Source: an uncultured Clostridia bacterium (GTDB lineage: Bacteria > Bacillota > Clostridia > Christensenellales > Borkfalkiaceae). Taken from it: DNA of 64,000 bases. This document shows, in pieces, positions 15,855 to 25,337 of this stretch. Below the pieces are notes generated by a model that saw only the letters and a program-made list of their open reading frames with translations, ran no database searches and was not told the origin of the DNA. A program made the position numbers and the translations under genes. Position 1 is the stretch's first letter. Each line of letters begins with the position of its first letter. The DNA is taken from assembly GCA_934247935.1 (NCBI GenBank), contig CAKQKE010000010.1:1-64000 (forward strand), given 5' to 3'.

Positions 15855-17939
15855 TTATTTTCCCTCCTTTTCAAATATAAAAGCTGGTCTTACGTTTTTC
15901 TTTGTAAGTTGGATAACTGTTGTAAAATATATTTTAACAGAATGTTCCTCAGTGGAAGTTATATCCAATCCATAAACAGCACCCTTTTCTGTAGATCTCA
16001 ATGTAAAGCTGATATCTTCAAAAGAAGCGCTTGCGCTTTCACGTGTTACTTTCAGAAATGCATTTGTTTTGTCTCCATCTACAGCATCGACATTAATTCC
16101 AATCTCTTCAATGCTGAGAGGAGCAACAAGCTTTAATCCTTTTTCCCATTCGGTCATTTTGATTTTTCCGGATTCGGAATCTATTTGTATCTCGAAAGCT
16201 GTATGATCAATTTTTTTATTTGCGGAAGTCTTCATCTCCATAGGAACAGTCATTTTATCCGCACGATACATTATTCTTGAAACATCGATGGAGAAAGAAA
16301 ATTTCTTTTTCGCCTTTTGAGCCGGACCAGTTTTTGTAGGATACTGATCATTGTTTGCGCCTCTTCCGAACCCATCCGGAGGCAAAATCAAATCCCCAAG
16401 ATATCGGCTCAACTCAGAATTCTCTTTCGGTTTATGTTCGATATCATCTTCAGTATATTGACCACTAATAACCTTGGTAACAGATTTCTGTATCTTTGAA
16501 ATTACTCTGGGGTTAAAATGAGAATCACTCCAGTCATTCCATGATGTATGGTCTGCAAGTTCACTTTTTCTCACATATTCCTCAAGACTTTCGACGTAAC
16601 GATCTTCAACCTTAAAACGATTGAGCGAATTCAAAACAAAAATACCAAAAACAAATTCGTTTTTGTTTGTTGATGGTATTCCTGCCGTCCATACACTGAC
16701 ATTTTCATAAGACACAATCATTCCTGGCTTTCTCACGAAGAAAACTATAGGGCGGTTGACACTCTTATCCTGCACCTCACAGTTAAAGTACATTGAAGGT
16801 TCCGGTTTATTATGCGGCGCGTCCATACACAATGCACTGCGTGAAAGTTTGGTACATGCGATATTCCCTGCATTAGTATCTTCAAGATATTTCTTAACTA
16901 CCACATCTTCGACAGAAACTTCCGCACCATTCTGTGACAGAAAATCATCTGTTCCGACATGATTTGCCCTGTTATACAAAGCTTGTACTGTTTTGAAAAC
17001 AGGCTCCATACGTTCAGCAGAAATACCATTACCATTAACAATAACTCTCAGAAAAGCGCCGTAGGGATAACACGGATTACACAATCTTGGGGCATACCAT
17101 CTTTGCACCGCGATATAAAGATACTTTTCCAAGGATGAGTACCAATATGGAGCAAAGTGCTCTTCGAGCTCATCTGCATAATCAATCCTATTATTTGCAA
17201 GTAAGGTTTCGTCATTGATGTAAGGTATAATTATAACAGTTCCGGTTTTATCACCTGTATATGGATTAATTCCGAAAATACTCAGGAAGTCTTTGATATA
17301 TGTCTCATCTGTTACAGGAACGGTAGTATTCTCTCGCACTCTTTCTCCCCACCAAGCAATCCCTCGCGGAGTCATTCCCTTATATTCCGGAATCATAGCA
17401 TCGCTGTTTGTTTCATTTTCAACATACGAAGCAGCAAGCCTTGAAGAATACTTCCCGTCTCCCTCGCAAATTCTTGAATAATAGATTACAAGGCCGATTC
17501 CTATACGAAAATATACAGTTTTGCCGAGTCCCCATGAGCCGCCTGCACCTTCCGCCTCCTGAGGTTTGCATATTTCATATACAAGCTTCAGCAGGTTCCC
17601 ATAGTTATTGTTCCTGACATTCTGCACATCCATTTCGCCTGTGAGACCTACAGTATCCGAATCACATACCGCAAGATACTGGCATGTATCCGATGGAAAC
17701 TTTTTAGCAAGAGCAGATGTAATACCTTCCAGTTCTTTTCCTAATTTGCAAGAACTGAATTCACCCGTCAGATATTCAACAGTAACATATCTTGCATCCG
17801 GCTTATGAGCGTCAAGACTGTTCTGTATAGATTCTCTGACCAGTAAATCCAGCACCGGCGTTTTATGGTTTTGTATCAACTTGAGCAAAGAACTGCCGCT
17901 TTGAGTCATACGACCGGGTTCTGCAATTTCAATTTTCAT
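15855..17939 (-). CDS. GHKL/MORC-like ATPase of a restriction system
   Basis: A protein of about 694 aa with a histidine-kinase-type ATP-binding fold: ExxxN as E36-SIQ-N40 in LVRESIQNSLDAH, the ADP-contacting VCDSDTVGLTG (about 90-100), and the glycine lid GGSWGLGKTVYF (132-143). An S5-like second domain is expected to follow. MORC-like ATPases of this type were predicted in bacterial restriction operons with Z1 helicases, acting as ATP-driven clamps. I use the ATG at 17,937-17,939 behind GGAGG; an upstream ATG at 17,978 lacks such a site. It overlaps the Z1 gene by 11 bases. Confidence 0.88.
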   Translation of the reverse strand: MKIEIAEPGRMTQSGSSLLKLIQNHKTPVLDLLVRESIQNSLDAHKPDARYVTVEYLTGEFSSCKLGKELEGITSALAKKFPSDTCQYLAVCDSDTVGLTGEMDVQNVRNNNYGNLLKLVYEICKPQEAEGAGGSWGLGKTVYFRIGIGLVIYYSRICEGDGKYSSRLAASYVENETNSDAMIPEYKGMTPRGIAWWGERVRENTTVPVTDETYIKDFLSIFGINPYTGDKTGTVIIIPYINDETLLANNRIDYADELEEHFAPYWYSSLEKYLYIAVQRWYAPRLCNPCYPYGAFLRVIVNGNGISAERMEPVFKTVQALYNRANHVGTDDFLSQNGAEVSVEDVVVKKYLEDTNAGNIACTKLSRSALCMDAPHNKPEPSMYFNCEVQDKSVNRPIVFFVRKPGMIVSYENVSVWTAGIPSTNKNEFVFGIFVLNSLNRFKVEDRYVESLEEYVRKSELADHTSWNDWSDSHFNPRVISKIQKSVTKVISGQYTEDDIEHKPKENSELSRYLGDLILPPDGFGRGANNDQYPTKTGPAQKAKKKFSFSIDVSRIMYRADKMTVPMEMKTSANKKIDHTAFEIQIDSESGKIKMTEWEKGLKLVAPLSIEEIGINVDAVDGDKTNAFLKVTRESASASFEDISFTLRSTEKGAVYGLDITSTEEHSVKIYFTTVIQLTKKNVRPAFIFEKEGK

Positions 17940-20754
17940 CTGTTCCCTCCAGATCCGCATCGCCATCAAAGATATCATTCTTCATTTTGATGGATACGGA
18001 AGACGCATAATTCGTACCAATCCGACCACCAGGAATGTAAATGCTTATACCAATAATATCTTCATCTGCTTCGAGATTATATCTTGTTCCAGAGCCTGTG
18101 GAATTCTGATCAACACGATAGATGATCAGCTGCGGAGTAGTATCAAGACCTGCTCTGTCTCTCAATCCTGCAGCCCCTCTTGAAATGCTATTGCTGATAG
18201 AATTCAATATCAGTTGTTTTACTTCAGGATCTTCAATAGAAGCTATATCAACATCCGCCAAGAGATCCATAGGATCTCTCAAAACACCAATATCAAGAAG
18301 ATTATCATCAGCCTCGTTCAGGTTTCTCTTTTTGCTACGATTAATTTTATTTACTGATTTTCCATTTGGTAATGACCATATTCCGTTTGTTGCATTCTTT
18401 TTACCGGCAACAATAACATTCCAGTTGCTAAGTTTTCCTTCTCCGGTCACTTTTTCAATCCAATCCATCAATGGTTTGGTATCATTAAACACTTTCAAGC
18501 GGCTGCAGAAATTAAACCGTTCAATAAATTTCCTTATTGTACTGAAAATTACATTACGCCACACAATATCATTGTCATAACAGTTGTTTTCCGGAATCCA
18601 TGCAGTACCAAGCTCACTGATGAATTCTTCGGTAATACGAATATTCTCTTTGAGTATTGTGGCATTATTGTCAAACAGATATGTTTGATTGGAAGCTCCA
18701 CTATAATCCATAGCCGCTTCGGTTGCTGCCTGCATACGATTCTTGGCTGTAATGCGGATAAAGCTCACTTTAGGAGAGTTTTTTACCTTGGGGCCGTAAT
18801 CAGCAGGACTACGACCAGTAATATCCATTTGTTGAATTTCATCGCGAAGTTCCTGATCCAGTGCGGCAAGGAAAACAAACTGCTGTCTAGTTTTATCTGT
18901 TATCCACAATCTTGGAAGAAGTTCATACTTCTTTCTGTAACCAAACCATCTGCCCATCTGCATTAGCGTATCGGCTTGTCCGACCGAGCGGAGAAAGAAC
19001 GTACTGATCAATCCTTCTATGGTCAGGCCTCTTGAAAGCGTTGCTCCACCAACAACAATAAAGGCAGGCGCAGGAGATGGCATATTTGAAGGATCGGGGT
19101 ATGCCAGTCTTACATGCATTCCATCACTTGTAATGCCATTATTAGTGCAGTTATCAATACAAAGATGAATACCTTTGTGATAGGAAAGATCTCCTTCCGC
19201 ATCAAGTTCAATATGAGATATTCCACCATCAATCAGAATATTCAACTGCTCTTCGATTGCATTGAAATCCGGATATCTGTTTATCGAATCGTCAAGCCGG
19301 TCATACGTCGGATATTGTTCCCTGAAATTTTCAAAAGAAAATCTTGACGTTTCCTCAAACCAGACTCTTTCTGCTTGTTTTATTATCTCTTGTTTTGGGG
19401 TGTTAGTAATCCATTCGCTGACAACAGCGGCCACCGCGCTATGATGTGCTGTCTTCTGGCTGGTATGTATAAGCATGCTCACAGGTTTCTTGTAATTCCA
19501 TATTCTCATACAAGCAACGCCGCACATAAACCAACACACAGCATCAATAAGCGTTTTGGGAGTTTTATAGTCGTCGCCGTCGTGAATGGATTTCAGCTCA
19601 TATAAATCATCCGAATCTATTGTTCTGACGATATCAAGACCATCAAAAGAAACTGAATCTCCTGAATATCCGAATATCTGCTGTGGGCCAAAATATTCTT
19701 TTGAAACAGCCAAAGTAGTTATAAAGCTTCTCGGATAGAGAGATTCCCTGCCTGCTTCATTAAGAATATTTGCATAAGGTGTAGCGGTATAACCGATATA
19801 GTTCATTGCAAGATATTTGCCATCAATATCTCCGCCATCTTCATTCTTTCCATTAACAAGAGCGCGGATCAGCTTATTTATTCTGCTGATTTCTTCAGTA
19901 TCTATATTACATGTATTGATTCCCGCTTGATCTGCCTCATCATCAATAACAAGGATTTTCATTTGACGCTGCTTATTTTTATCAGCCTGTGCCCATTGTA
20001 TAAGCTTTCTCAATCTTGTAGAGTTCTTGAGACAGACAGTAAAATATCGCTCACGTGATCCGGCATCAAAGTGCAGACTCTGCGATTTTTGACTGATATC
20101 CACCGTTTTTGAAAGATGCTGAAGCGGCCTCCACCACAATGTTCCCTGCTGATTCAAGTCGCTGAAAAGCCTGTTCTGTGTTTGAATTCTAAGGTTTTCA
20201 ATTGTTCCCGAAAGAACGATAAACATATTCCAACCCCAGTCAGCAGCCATTGCCATCAACGCTGCCATATTAGCTGTTTTACCAGATTGCACATTACCAA
20301 TTACGAGGCCTTTGACAGGTCCCGACTCAGTGGTGTCGCCATTAAGCCTTTTGAGGATTTTGAGAGTAGTACTCTCAATCTCGGTAACAGTATCTTCTTT
20401 AAAACCGCTATCAAGCAGTTTCTTTTTATACAATTGCCAGGATGATGCCTCGTCTTCCGGAATAGTAATGGCATTATCTTGTCGTTCATCGTGAATATGA
20501 GCGATACCGTCAAGCAGTTCAACTGTTTTAATTCTATGCTCAGCCGTTTTCTGCCTCTCAACAAGCTGATTCCAATCCGAAATGCTCATTTTAGGCCAGT
20601 AATTAATGTCCATTTGGATTTCAAGAAATCTCTGCAATCCTGCATAATCTCTTCTTCTACCATATTTGATTTCTTCCCAGCTGATTCCTTGAGCTCTTGA
20701 GTCAGTTATCCACTTGCGTGGTTTATCATAAATCATCAGACTAAAATTTGGCAT
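17929..20754 (-). CDS. Z1-domain superfamily II helicase-like ATPase
   Basis: A 941-aa ATPase with Walker A GNVQSGKT (153-160), a DEAD-type Walker B IDDEADQAG near 270, YIGYTATPYAN as motif III, and the Z1 signature GGATLSRGLTIEG near 570 leading to QMGRWFGYRKKY with an arginine finger. Z1 proteins accompany MORC-like ATPases and AIPR proteins in predicted restriction systems and are thought to translocate on or remodel DNA. AGGAG precedes the ATG, 23 bases after the AIPR gene. Confidence 0.92.
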   Translation of the reverse strand: MPNFSLMIYDKPRKWITDSRAQGISWEEIKYGRRRDYAGLQRFLEIQMDINYWPKMSISDWNQLVERQKTAEHRIKTVELLDGIAHIHDERQDNAITIPEDEASSWQLYKKKLLDSGFKEDTVTEIESTTLKILKRLNGDTTESGPVKGLVIGNVQSGKTANMAALMAMAADWGWNMFIVLSGTIENLRIQTQNRLFSDLNQQGTLWWRPLQHLSKTVDISQKSQSLHFDAGSRERYFTVCLKNSTRLRKLIQWAQADKNKQRQMKILVIDDEADQAGINTCNIDTEEISRINKLIRALVNGKNEDGGDIDGKYLAMNYIGYTATPYANILNEAGRESLYPRSFITTLAVSKEYFGPQQIFGYSGDSVSFDGLDIVRTIDSDDLYELKSIHDGDDYKTPKTLIDAVCWFMCGVACMRIWNYKKPVSMLIHTSQKTAHHSAVAAVVSEWITNTPKQEIIKQAERVWFEETSRFSFENFREQYPTYDRLDDSINRYPDFNAIEEQLNILIDGGISHIELDAEGDLSYHKGIHLCIDNCTNNGITSDGMHVRLAYPDPSNMPSPAPAFIVVGGATLSRGLTIEGLISTFFLRSVGQADTLMQMGRWFGYRKKYELLPRLWITDKTRQQFVFLAALDQELRDEIQQMDITGRSPADYGPKVKNSPKVSFIRITAKNRMQAATEAAMDYSGASNQTYLFDNNATILKENIRITEEFISELGTAWIPENNCYDNDIVWRNVIFSTIRKFIERFNFCSRLKVFNDTKPLMDWIEKVTGEGKLSNWNVIVAGKKNATNGIWSLPNGKSVNKINRSKKRNLNEADDNLLDIGVLRDPMDLLADVDIASIEDPEVKQLILNSISNSISRGAAGLRDRAGLDTTPQLIIYRVDQNSTGSGTRYNLEADEDIIGISIYIPGGRIGTNYASSVSIKMKNDIFDGDADLEGTDEN

Positions 20755-20777
20755 ATCCTTTCTCCTGATAACATCTT

Positions 20778-22946
20778 TTAAAACTGCATCGGCATTCCGT
20801 TGTCAATCATTCTCATTCTTGCACCAATAACAACTTGCGCCTGCTTATCACTGATTACTCTGCCAGTAACAAACATATTGACTGTAAGACGAAGGATAGA
20901 AATCTCCTTTTCCGACAATAACCCTCTGGAAAGCCCCCAATCAAGAACAGCCTTCCAGTATTGTGCACCTCTTGCAAAGATTTCGTTCAATGCATTGACT
21001 TCGTTGACCAGTTTTTGTGCTTGTCTGTTTTCTTTTTTGTCCGCATCCACCTCGTCTCTGCTAACTAAAGTTGCGATAAAAGCATTGTTTATTGTCCATA
21101 CTTGTTCTTGGGCGTTTGTCCAGCAAAGCTCTTTCTTGCACCATTCAGTGACATTTTCGGTAGGCCTGGGACCAGTAATGAAGTTATGCACTTCGTTTTG
21201 AAGGACAGCTAACTGCTCGTCAAGTTCCTCATAAACAGACTGCTCGTTCCAAATGCGCTTGAAGTCAATTTCATATCCTTTATGCCTTTTGTGAATATGG
21301 TTGAAAATAATACTCATGGTATATGCTATAACATTCGCCTTGTACGAACGATTATCTCTGTACCATTGCGACTGCCTTATTATTTCATCCGTTCGTTTGT
21401 AAATAATTGCAAGAGCTACCGCGCGTTTGAAGTAAAATTCGTTATATTGCGTATCGCTTTTTTCCCAAGAAACTTTGATGTCTTCAGCAAAGCACTGAAG
21501 AAGCTTTTGCTTTCCCTTACTTACGATGTCTGGTCTGCAACCATACAATTCCATATACCTTGCGAGGTCAAGCATAGTAATAACCATGTTTTCGGGATAG
21601 CGATCTATATATTTTTTCAGCTCCGCTGCTTTATTGATAATTTTCATCTTGCCTTGATTGTATTGACCACGCGCTCTTTCATAGAACCAATACTGTTGGA
21701 ACTGATTTCCTCCTTTGCATGGAATTGGCGTCTTGCGGGAGTATTCTTCCATACGGATATGGAAAGGATGATTCGAGAAGAAGTCCGAAGCATCAACGGG
21801 GTTCTGCGAATTAGAATACTCCGAAATTTTTGGTATAATTCTTTCAGCCATAGAATACTCAAGAACCGATAGTTTCATAGGAACGGCTACCTTACTTAAG
21901 TCAACATTATCTCCCTTTTTGGCGGTAAGAAGAGTGTTGGAAATTGAAGCGGTTGTCTGTCCGCCGTTAACAATCTGGAGACCTTTGATATAAGTGATAA
22001 CAGGTCCTGTCCTGGTATATTTAACCTCTATTTCTGTTGCTGTTGCAGCAATACCATTATTATAAGCAAAGAACATTTCGGGATAGTTCTTGATTGTATT
22101 TTGAATACCTTTATTTACCTTGCGTTTAGCACTCAAAAACGACCTGACATTTCCTTCAAGAAGCTTAGAACCATAATCCAAATATAATCGATTAAGGACT
22201 TCTCCTGGGACGACAGCAAGATACGAGGAGTATGTAATGATATTTTCAGGTGTACTTTCATCACCTCCCTCTCTTGCAATCGGCGACACATCAATATCAG
22301 CGACGACATCTACATATTCTACTGCTTTGACGCAAGGAATTCCATCAATGCCAAATTCTTCAAAGTTGATTTCAATAACTTCTTTTTGAGTTTGGGAACA
22401 AACAAGGTCGTACAGTCTTTCAATGTCCCACACATTCAATTCGACAATTCTGCCATTGATTGTTTCATCTTTGATTGTTTTTGCCCTTTGACGATTAAAC
22501 GCATCTGTGAGCAAATAAAAACGATACTTCGTAATCCTTTCATTATCATAAAATAGATCACGGGAAAACTCCATCGCCGAACGATTTTTAATCTCTTTGA
22601 AAAGTTCTGTCCTTATCGATTCCTCAACAAAAAATCTTACCTTCTTAAATGCTGAGTTAACATCATCGGCTCTGATTGCTTCGTCTGCGTCCGGTCCATG
22701 ATAATCAACGATAAATATGCAACAGCTTCCATCTGTTTCATCAATAGAATATCCGTCTATCGCATAATAGCCGTTTCTTTTGGTCACACCTTCACAATGA
22801 CTTTCGATGAAATCATCAAACTCTTCGCCATTTATCAACAAGCCTGTAGTATAGACGAGAAATTCTTCAGTTTCTTTACTCGAATTAACATTACATGCAA
22901 TAGCTATATCTTCGTGAACAATTTTTCTGTAATCATCTATTTTCAT
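20778..22946 (-). CDS. AIPR-family abortive-infection/restriction protein, first gene of the operon
   Basis: A 722-aa protein with the AIPR core FFAYNNGIAATATEIE...IKGLQIVNGGQTTASI (about 290-345). AIPR proteins occur in phage-resistance operons and restriction loci; their biochemical role is not settled, though the NNG/NGGQT block looks like an enzymatic loop. It heads a minus-strand run of nine genes with gaps or overlaps under 35 bases. The ATG is preceded by GGGGGAAG. Its 5' gap (22,947-23,076) is AT-rich and should hold the operon promoter. Confidence 0.92.
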   Translation of the reverse strand: MKIDDYRKIVHEDIAIACNVNSSKETEEFLVYTTGLLINGEEFDDFIESHCEGVTKRNGYYAIDGYSIDETDGSCCIFIVDYHGPDADEAIRADDVNSAFKKVRFFVEESIRTELFKEIKNRSAMEFSRDLFYDNERITKYRFYLLTDAFNRQRAKTIKDETINGRIVELNVWDIERLYDLVCSQTQKEVIEINFEEFGIDGIPCVKAVEYVDVVADIDVSPIAREGGDESTPENIITYSSYLAVVPGEVLNRLYLDYGSKLLEGNVRSFLSAKRKVNKGIQNTIKNYPEMFFAYNNGIAATATEIEVKYTRTGPVITYIKGLQIVNGGQTTASISNTLLTAKKGDNVDLSKVAVPMKLSVLEYSMAERIIPKISEYSNSQNPVDASDFFSNHPFHIRMEEYSRKTPIPCKGGNQFQQYWFYERARGQYNQGKMKIINKAAELKKYIDRYPENMVITMLDLARYMELYGCRPDIVSKGKQKLLQCFAEDIKVSWEKSDTQYNEFYFKRAVALAIIYKRTDEIIRQSQWYRDNRSYKANVIAYTMSIIFNHIHKRHKGYEIDFKRIWNEQSVYEELDEQLAVLQNEVHNFITGPRPTENVTEWCKKELCWTNAQEQVWTINNAFIATLVSRDEVDADKKENRQAQKLVNEVNALNEIFARGAQYWKAVLDWGLSRGLLSEKEISILRLTVNMFVTGRVISDKQAQVVIGARMRMIDNGMPMQF

Positions 22947-23076
22947 TTATCTTCCCCCAACATTCAACATATCAGTTCTTAGGTATAATTTCAATATTAT
23001 CATACATCGTACAATTCAGTGCCGTATTATTATAAGCAATGTGTAATATATAATTAATTATATTTACAAATTTCTC

Positions 23077-24054
23077 TTATTCGGTTAAATTCTTTATTCG
23101 TATTAAAATTAGCCCTTTCAATTTGGTTTTCATTGTTTCAGATAGATACGATTCGTCGCACATGGCAAGAAAATTCTCTTTTTCCTTTATGACCTTTGCC
23201 AGCATTTTTTCAGCAGATATTTTTTCTATCCCGATTTCTTCTGCGAACGATAAAAAGTCTTTGCGGTTGATTTTGCGTTTTTTCTTGCACATGGTTAAGG
23301 CAAATTCTTCTTTGTCCTCGGGCATAATCGCGTTAACGGGTAGCAAATCGTAAGCCGCTGAAAGCACGTATTCCCCACTTCCTTCCGCTTTCTCTATCAT
23401 TGAAAAATTCTTGAGATGCATGTCCGAATTGCCGATTACAAACGAAAACACCATACGCAAATAAAGTTCCGTCAAATCGAATTTCGCCATAGACGAATAC
23501 TTGTTAATTACCTTTGCGCAACGCTCGTAAGAGCCTTTGTATTTATCTTCAGTCAAACGCTCTTCGAGTTGACAAAAATCTTCCATGGCAAGCATTTGCA
23601 TTTTGCCGTCGGCGTTTACCCTGTCAATTCTCTTAGTGATATAAGCAAGCTCGCCTTGACCGTTCATCTTGATTAAAGCAAACGGCACGGTTTTGATTCC
23701 AACCAGCTTTGCCATTTGCATAACCAAATATTCGGCTTCGGGCAAAGTTTCGTATTCTTCCGTCTGGGGTTTCAAAATATACCCTGTAGGATAATTAACA
23801 AGCGTAAGTCTCGGCGACGTACCTTCCGTTAAATGCAGCGACAATTTCTTTTGCACGCCCGGAACGGTAAACCCCTTATTGGTGCTTTCATCGGCAAGCC
23901 TTTTTAAGGTCTCTTCCGAAATATCCAAAAGCGGCAACATACTGCTACCGAAAAACGCTTTCACGCATTTTTTGTGCCAGCAGCTTTCCACTTCTTCTAT
24001 GCACGCTTTTTGCGTAAATTCTTTACCGCAACACAAACATTTCATTGTTTTCAC
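23077..24054 (-). CDS. hipT: HipT kinase toxin of a HipBST system
   Basis: A 325-aa Ser/Thr kinase of the HipA fold that lacks HipA's N-terminal subdomain. Seen here: an N-terminal cysteine pair set (CLCC..CWHKKC), the Gly-rich autophosphorylation loop FTVPGVQKKLSL (62-73), catalytic GNSDMHLKN (Asp211, Asn216) and metal-binding YDLLP (Asp236). The E. coli O127 HipT phosphorylates tryptophanyl-tRNA synthetase, and its loop carries S-I-S; here the corresponding residues are T-V-P, so only one phosphate acceptor remains. The gene overlaps hipS by 32 bases, in the B-S-T order. Confidence 0.88.
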   Translation of the reverse strand: MKTMKCLCCGKEFTQKACIEEVESCWHKKCVKAFFGSSMLPLLDISEETLKRLADESTNKGFTVPGVQKKLSLHLTEGTSPRLTLVNYPTGYILKPQTEEYETLPEAEYLVMQMAKLVGIKTVPFALIKMNGQGELAYITKRIDRVNADGKMQMLAMEDFCQLEERLTEDKYKGSYERCAKVINKYSSMAKFDLTELYLRMVFSFVIGNSDMHLKNFSMIEKAEGSGEYVLSAAYDLLPVNAIMPEDKEEFALTMCKKKRKINRKDFLSFAEEIGIEKISAEKMLAKVIKEKENFLAMCDESYLSETMKTKLKGLILIRIKNLTE

Positions 24055-24373
24055 CCCTTACGCTTACGTTTCCTATCGCATCTTTGCAAGCAACCAAAAG
24101 CACACCGAACCTATCATTCGGCGAAATCTTCCAATTATGCGTTACGACGTCGAGTAGCCATCCTTCGGGAATCAAACCGTCGAAAAACGGAAACAGGGTT
24201 TTTGCTCTATACTCGTTTTTAGAAAGCGGCAACGTCAAACTGACGGCGGTTGCGTTTTCGCTTTGCAAATACGCTTCGTCGTAGATAAAAGAATACCCGT
24301 AGTCCGTCTCGGACAATAAGCCCGCAAAGACGTTTCGTACGTAAATATAGGCGCTTCTGTACGTATCACTCAT
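24023..24373 (-). CDS. hipS: HipS, detached HipA N-terminal subdomain (antitoxin)
   Basis: A 116-aa protein matching the N-terminal subdomain of HipA: FAGLLSETDYGYSFIYDEAYL, VSLTLPLSKNEY, LFPFFDGLIPEGWLLD and DRFGVLLVACKDAIGNVSV. In the three-gene HipBST arrangement this small protein, and not HipB, is the antitoxin of HipT. It overlaps hipB by 8 bases and hipT by 32, so all three should be translated together. Confidence 0.88.
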   Translation of the reverse strand: MSDTYRSAYIYVRNVFAGLLSETDYGYSFIYDEAYLQSENATAVSLTLPLSKNEYRAKTLFPFFDGLIPEGWLLDVVTHNWKISPNDRFGVLLVACKDAIGNVSVRGENNEMFVLR

Positions 24374-24572
24374 CGCTATTCAATCTCCCTACCGATACTT
24401 GCGCGCCGAAAACAGCCAATGCCTGGTTGACTTTATCTAGGCGCAACGTTTTTTTTCCTTGTTCCAATTCACGTACAAAGCGAAGCCCAAGCCCCGCCCG
24501 CATTGCGAACTCTTCCTGGGTAAGTCCTAACGCTTTTCTGTTCTGTTTTACAAACTCACTTATGTTTTTCAT
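24366..24572 (-). CDS. hipB: HipB-type helix-turn-helix repressor
   Basis: A 68-aa Xre-family protein with the helix-turn-helix LGLTQEEFAMRAGLGLRFVRELEQGK (written as about residues 15-40). It should bind the operon promoter and enhance HipS activity. First gene of the hipBST trio. Three related palindromes lie 40-140 bases upstream and are its likely operators. Confidence 0.88.
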   Translation of the reverse strand: MKNISEFVKQNRKALGLTQEEFAMRAGLGLRFVRELEQGKKTLRLDKVNQALAVFGAQVSVGRLNSDE

Positions 24573-24609
24573 AGCACCGTTTTAAAACTCGCTTATATTT
24601 ATTACACCA

Positions 24610-24950
24610 ATATTTTATACCCTTTCGGGGCGTTTGTCAAGCGTTTTGCACAGATTATACCCAAACGGGTTTATTTAGTTTAAAATTTTCTCCAATGATA
24701 CCGATAGGGTATAATTTAATAGCGGTGTTTAAGTTTCTACCTCATTGTCCAAGATTTTATCTTCTTCGAGTTTTAAGGATTTTAGCCATTCTTCTTTTTG
24801 AATTTTAATTACTTCGTAGTTTATACTACCACGCGGACAGCACGACAATAGAAAGTTAAAATCTTTTAGCTTGTTGCGAATCTTGTCGTTGGGGTCGCAG
24901 GCTTCAATCTTCGGCTTACGGTAAGCATTATATAAGATTATATAACTTTT
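24610..24950. repeat. Right copy of the ~300-bp direct repeat
   Basis: This is the counterpart of 10,090-10,385 in the same orientation. It includes two of the hip operator sites and the last ~72 codons of the duplicated small gene. Similarity ends at about 24,950, exactly where the IS21 istA-like sequence begins, so the copy was joined to an insertion sequence remnant. Confidence 0.8.
24616..24712. promoter_or_regulatory. Three operator-like palindromes upstream of hipBST
   Basis: Sites TATACCCTTTCGGGG (24,616-24,630), TATACCCAAACGGGT (24,656-24,670) and ATACCGATAGGGTAT (24,698-24,712) fit a shared ATACCC-N4-GGGTAT consensus. They are spaced about 40 bases, roughly four helical turns. HipB proteins bind several such sites to repress their promoter; assignment to this HipB is inferred from position. 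Confidence 0.7.
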
Positions 24951-25283
24951 CCAACTGTACGCCATCAAGTTTTGCTTGGCCGCACGTTTGCAATACCTGC
25001 GCCAACAGAGCCTGATTGAAGAACGATGCTTTACCATTTGAAACTCTTCCCACTTAAAATCGGGAATCAAATATCCGTCCCCTGCTTTCGCCCTTTCGGG
25101 GAATAATAAGGAAGAAATTTCTTCTTCGCTCATATCATTCAGCACGTAAACTTCAATTCCTAACGCCTTTATTCTTTTTAGAACAGTCCATACAGTCGTG
25201 CGAGAGCAACTGCAAAGAGTAGCGATTTGACTATTATTGTTGCCTTTTTGGTAATATTCAATGATTAATTTGTATTTTGACAT
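24729..25283 (-). pseudogene. Chimeric frame: IS21 IstA N-terminus fused to the duplicated C-terminus
   Basis: Residues 1 to about 112 match the start of an IS21-family IstA transposase: MSKYKLIIEYYQKGNNNSQI with a helix-turn-helix (CSCSRTTVWTVLKRIKALG), DMSEEEISSLLFPERAK and the VKHRSSIRLCWRRYCKRA linker. The DDE core is missing. At WKS the frame switches to YIILYNAYRKPKIEAC, the 72-aa tail also present at 10,155. The fusion is in frame but surely not a transposase. It may still make a DNA-binding peptide. Confidence 0.8.
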
Positions 25284-25337
25284 AATTTTCTCCTTTTTAT
25301 CGCCCCTTTTTTACCCATAGCGGTAGATACAGAAAAG

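Noticed and set aside
21282..21872. A 196-codon plus-strand frame opposite the AIPR gene
   Set aside because: Antisense shadow of a recognised family with no start signals.
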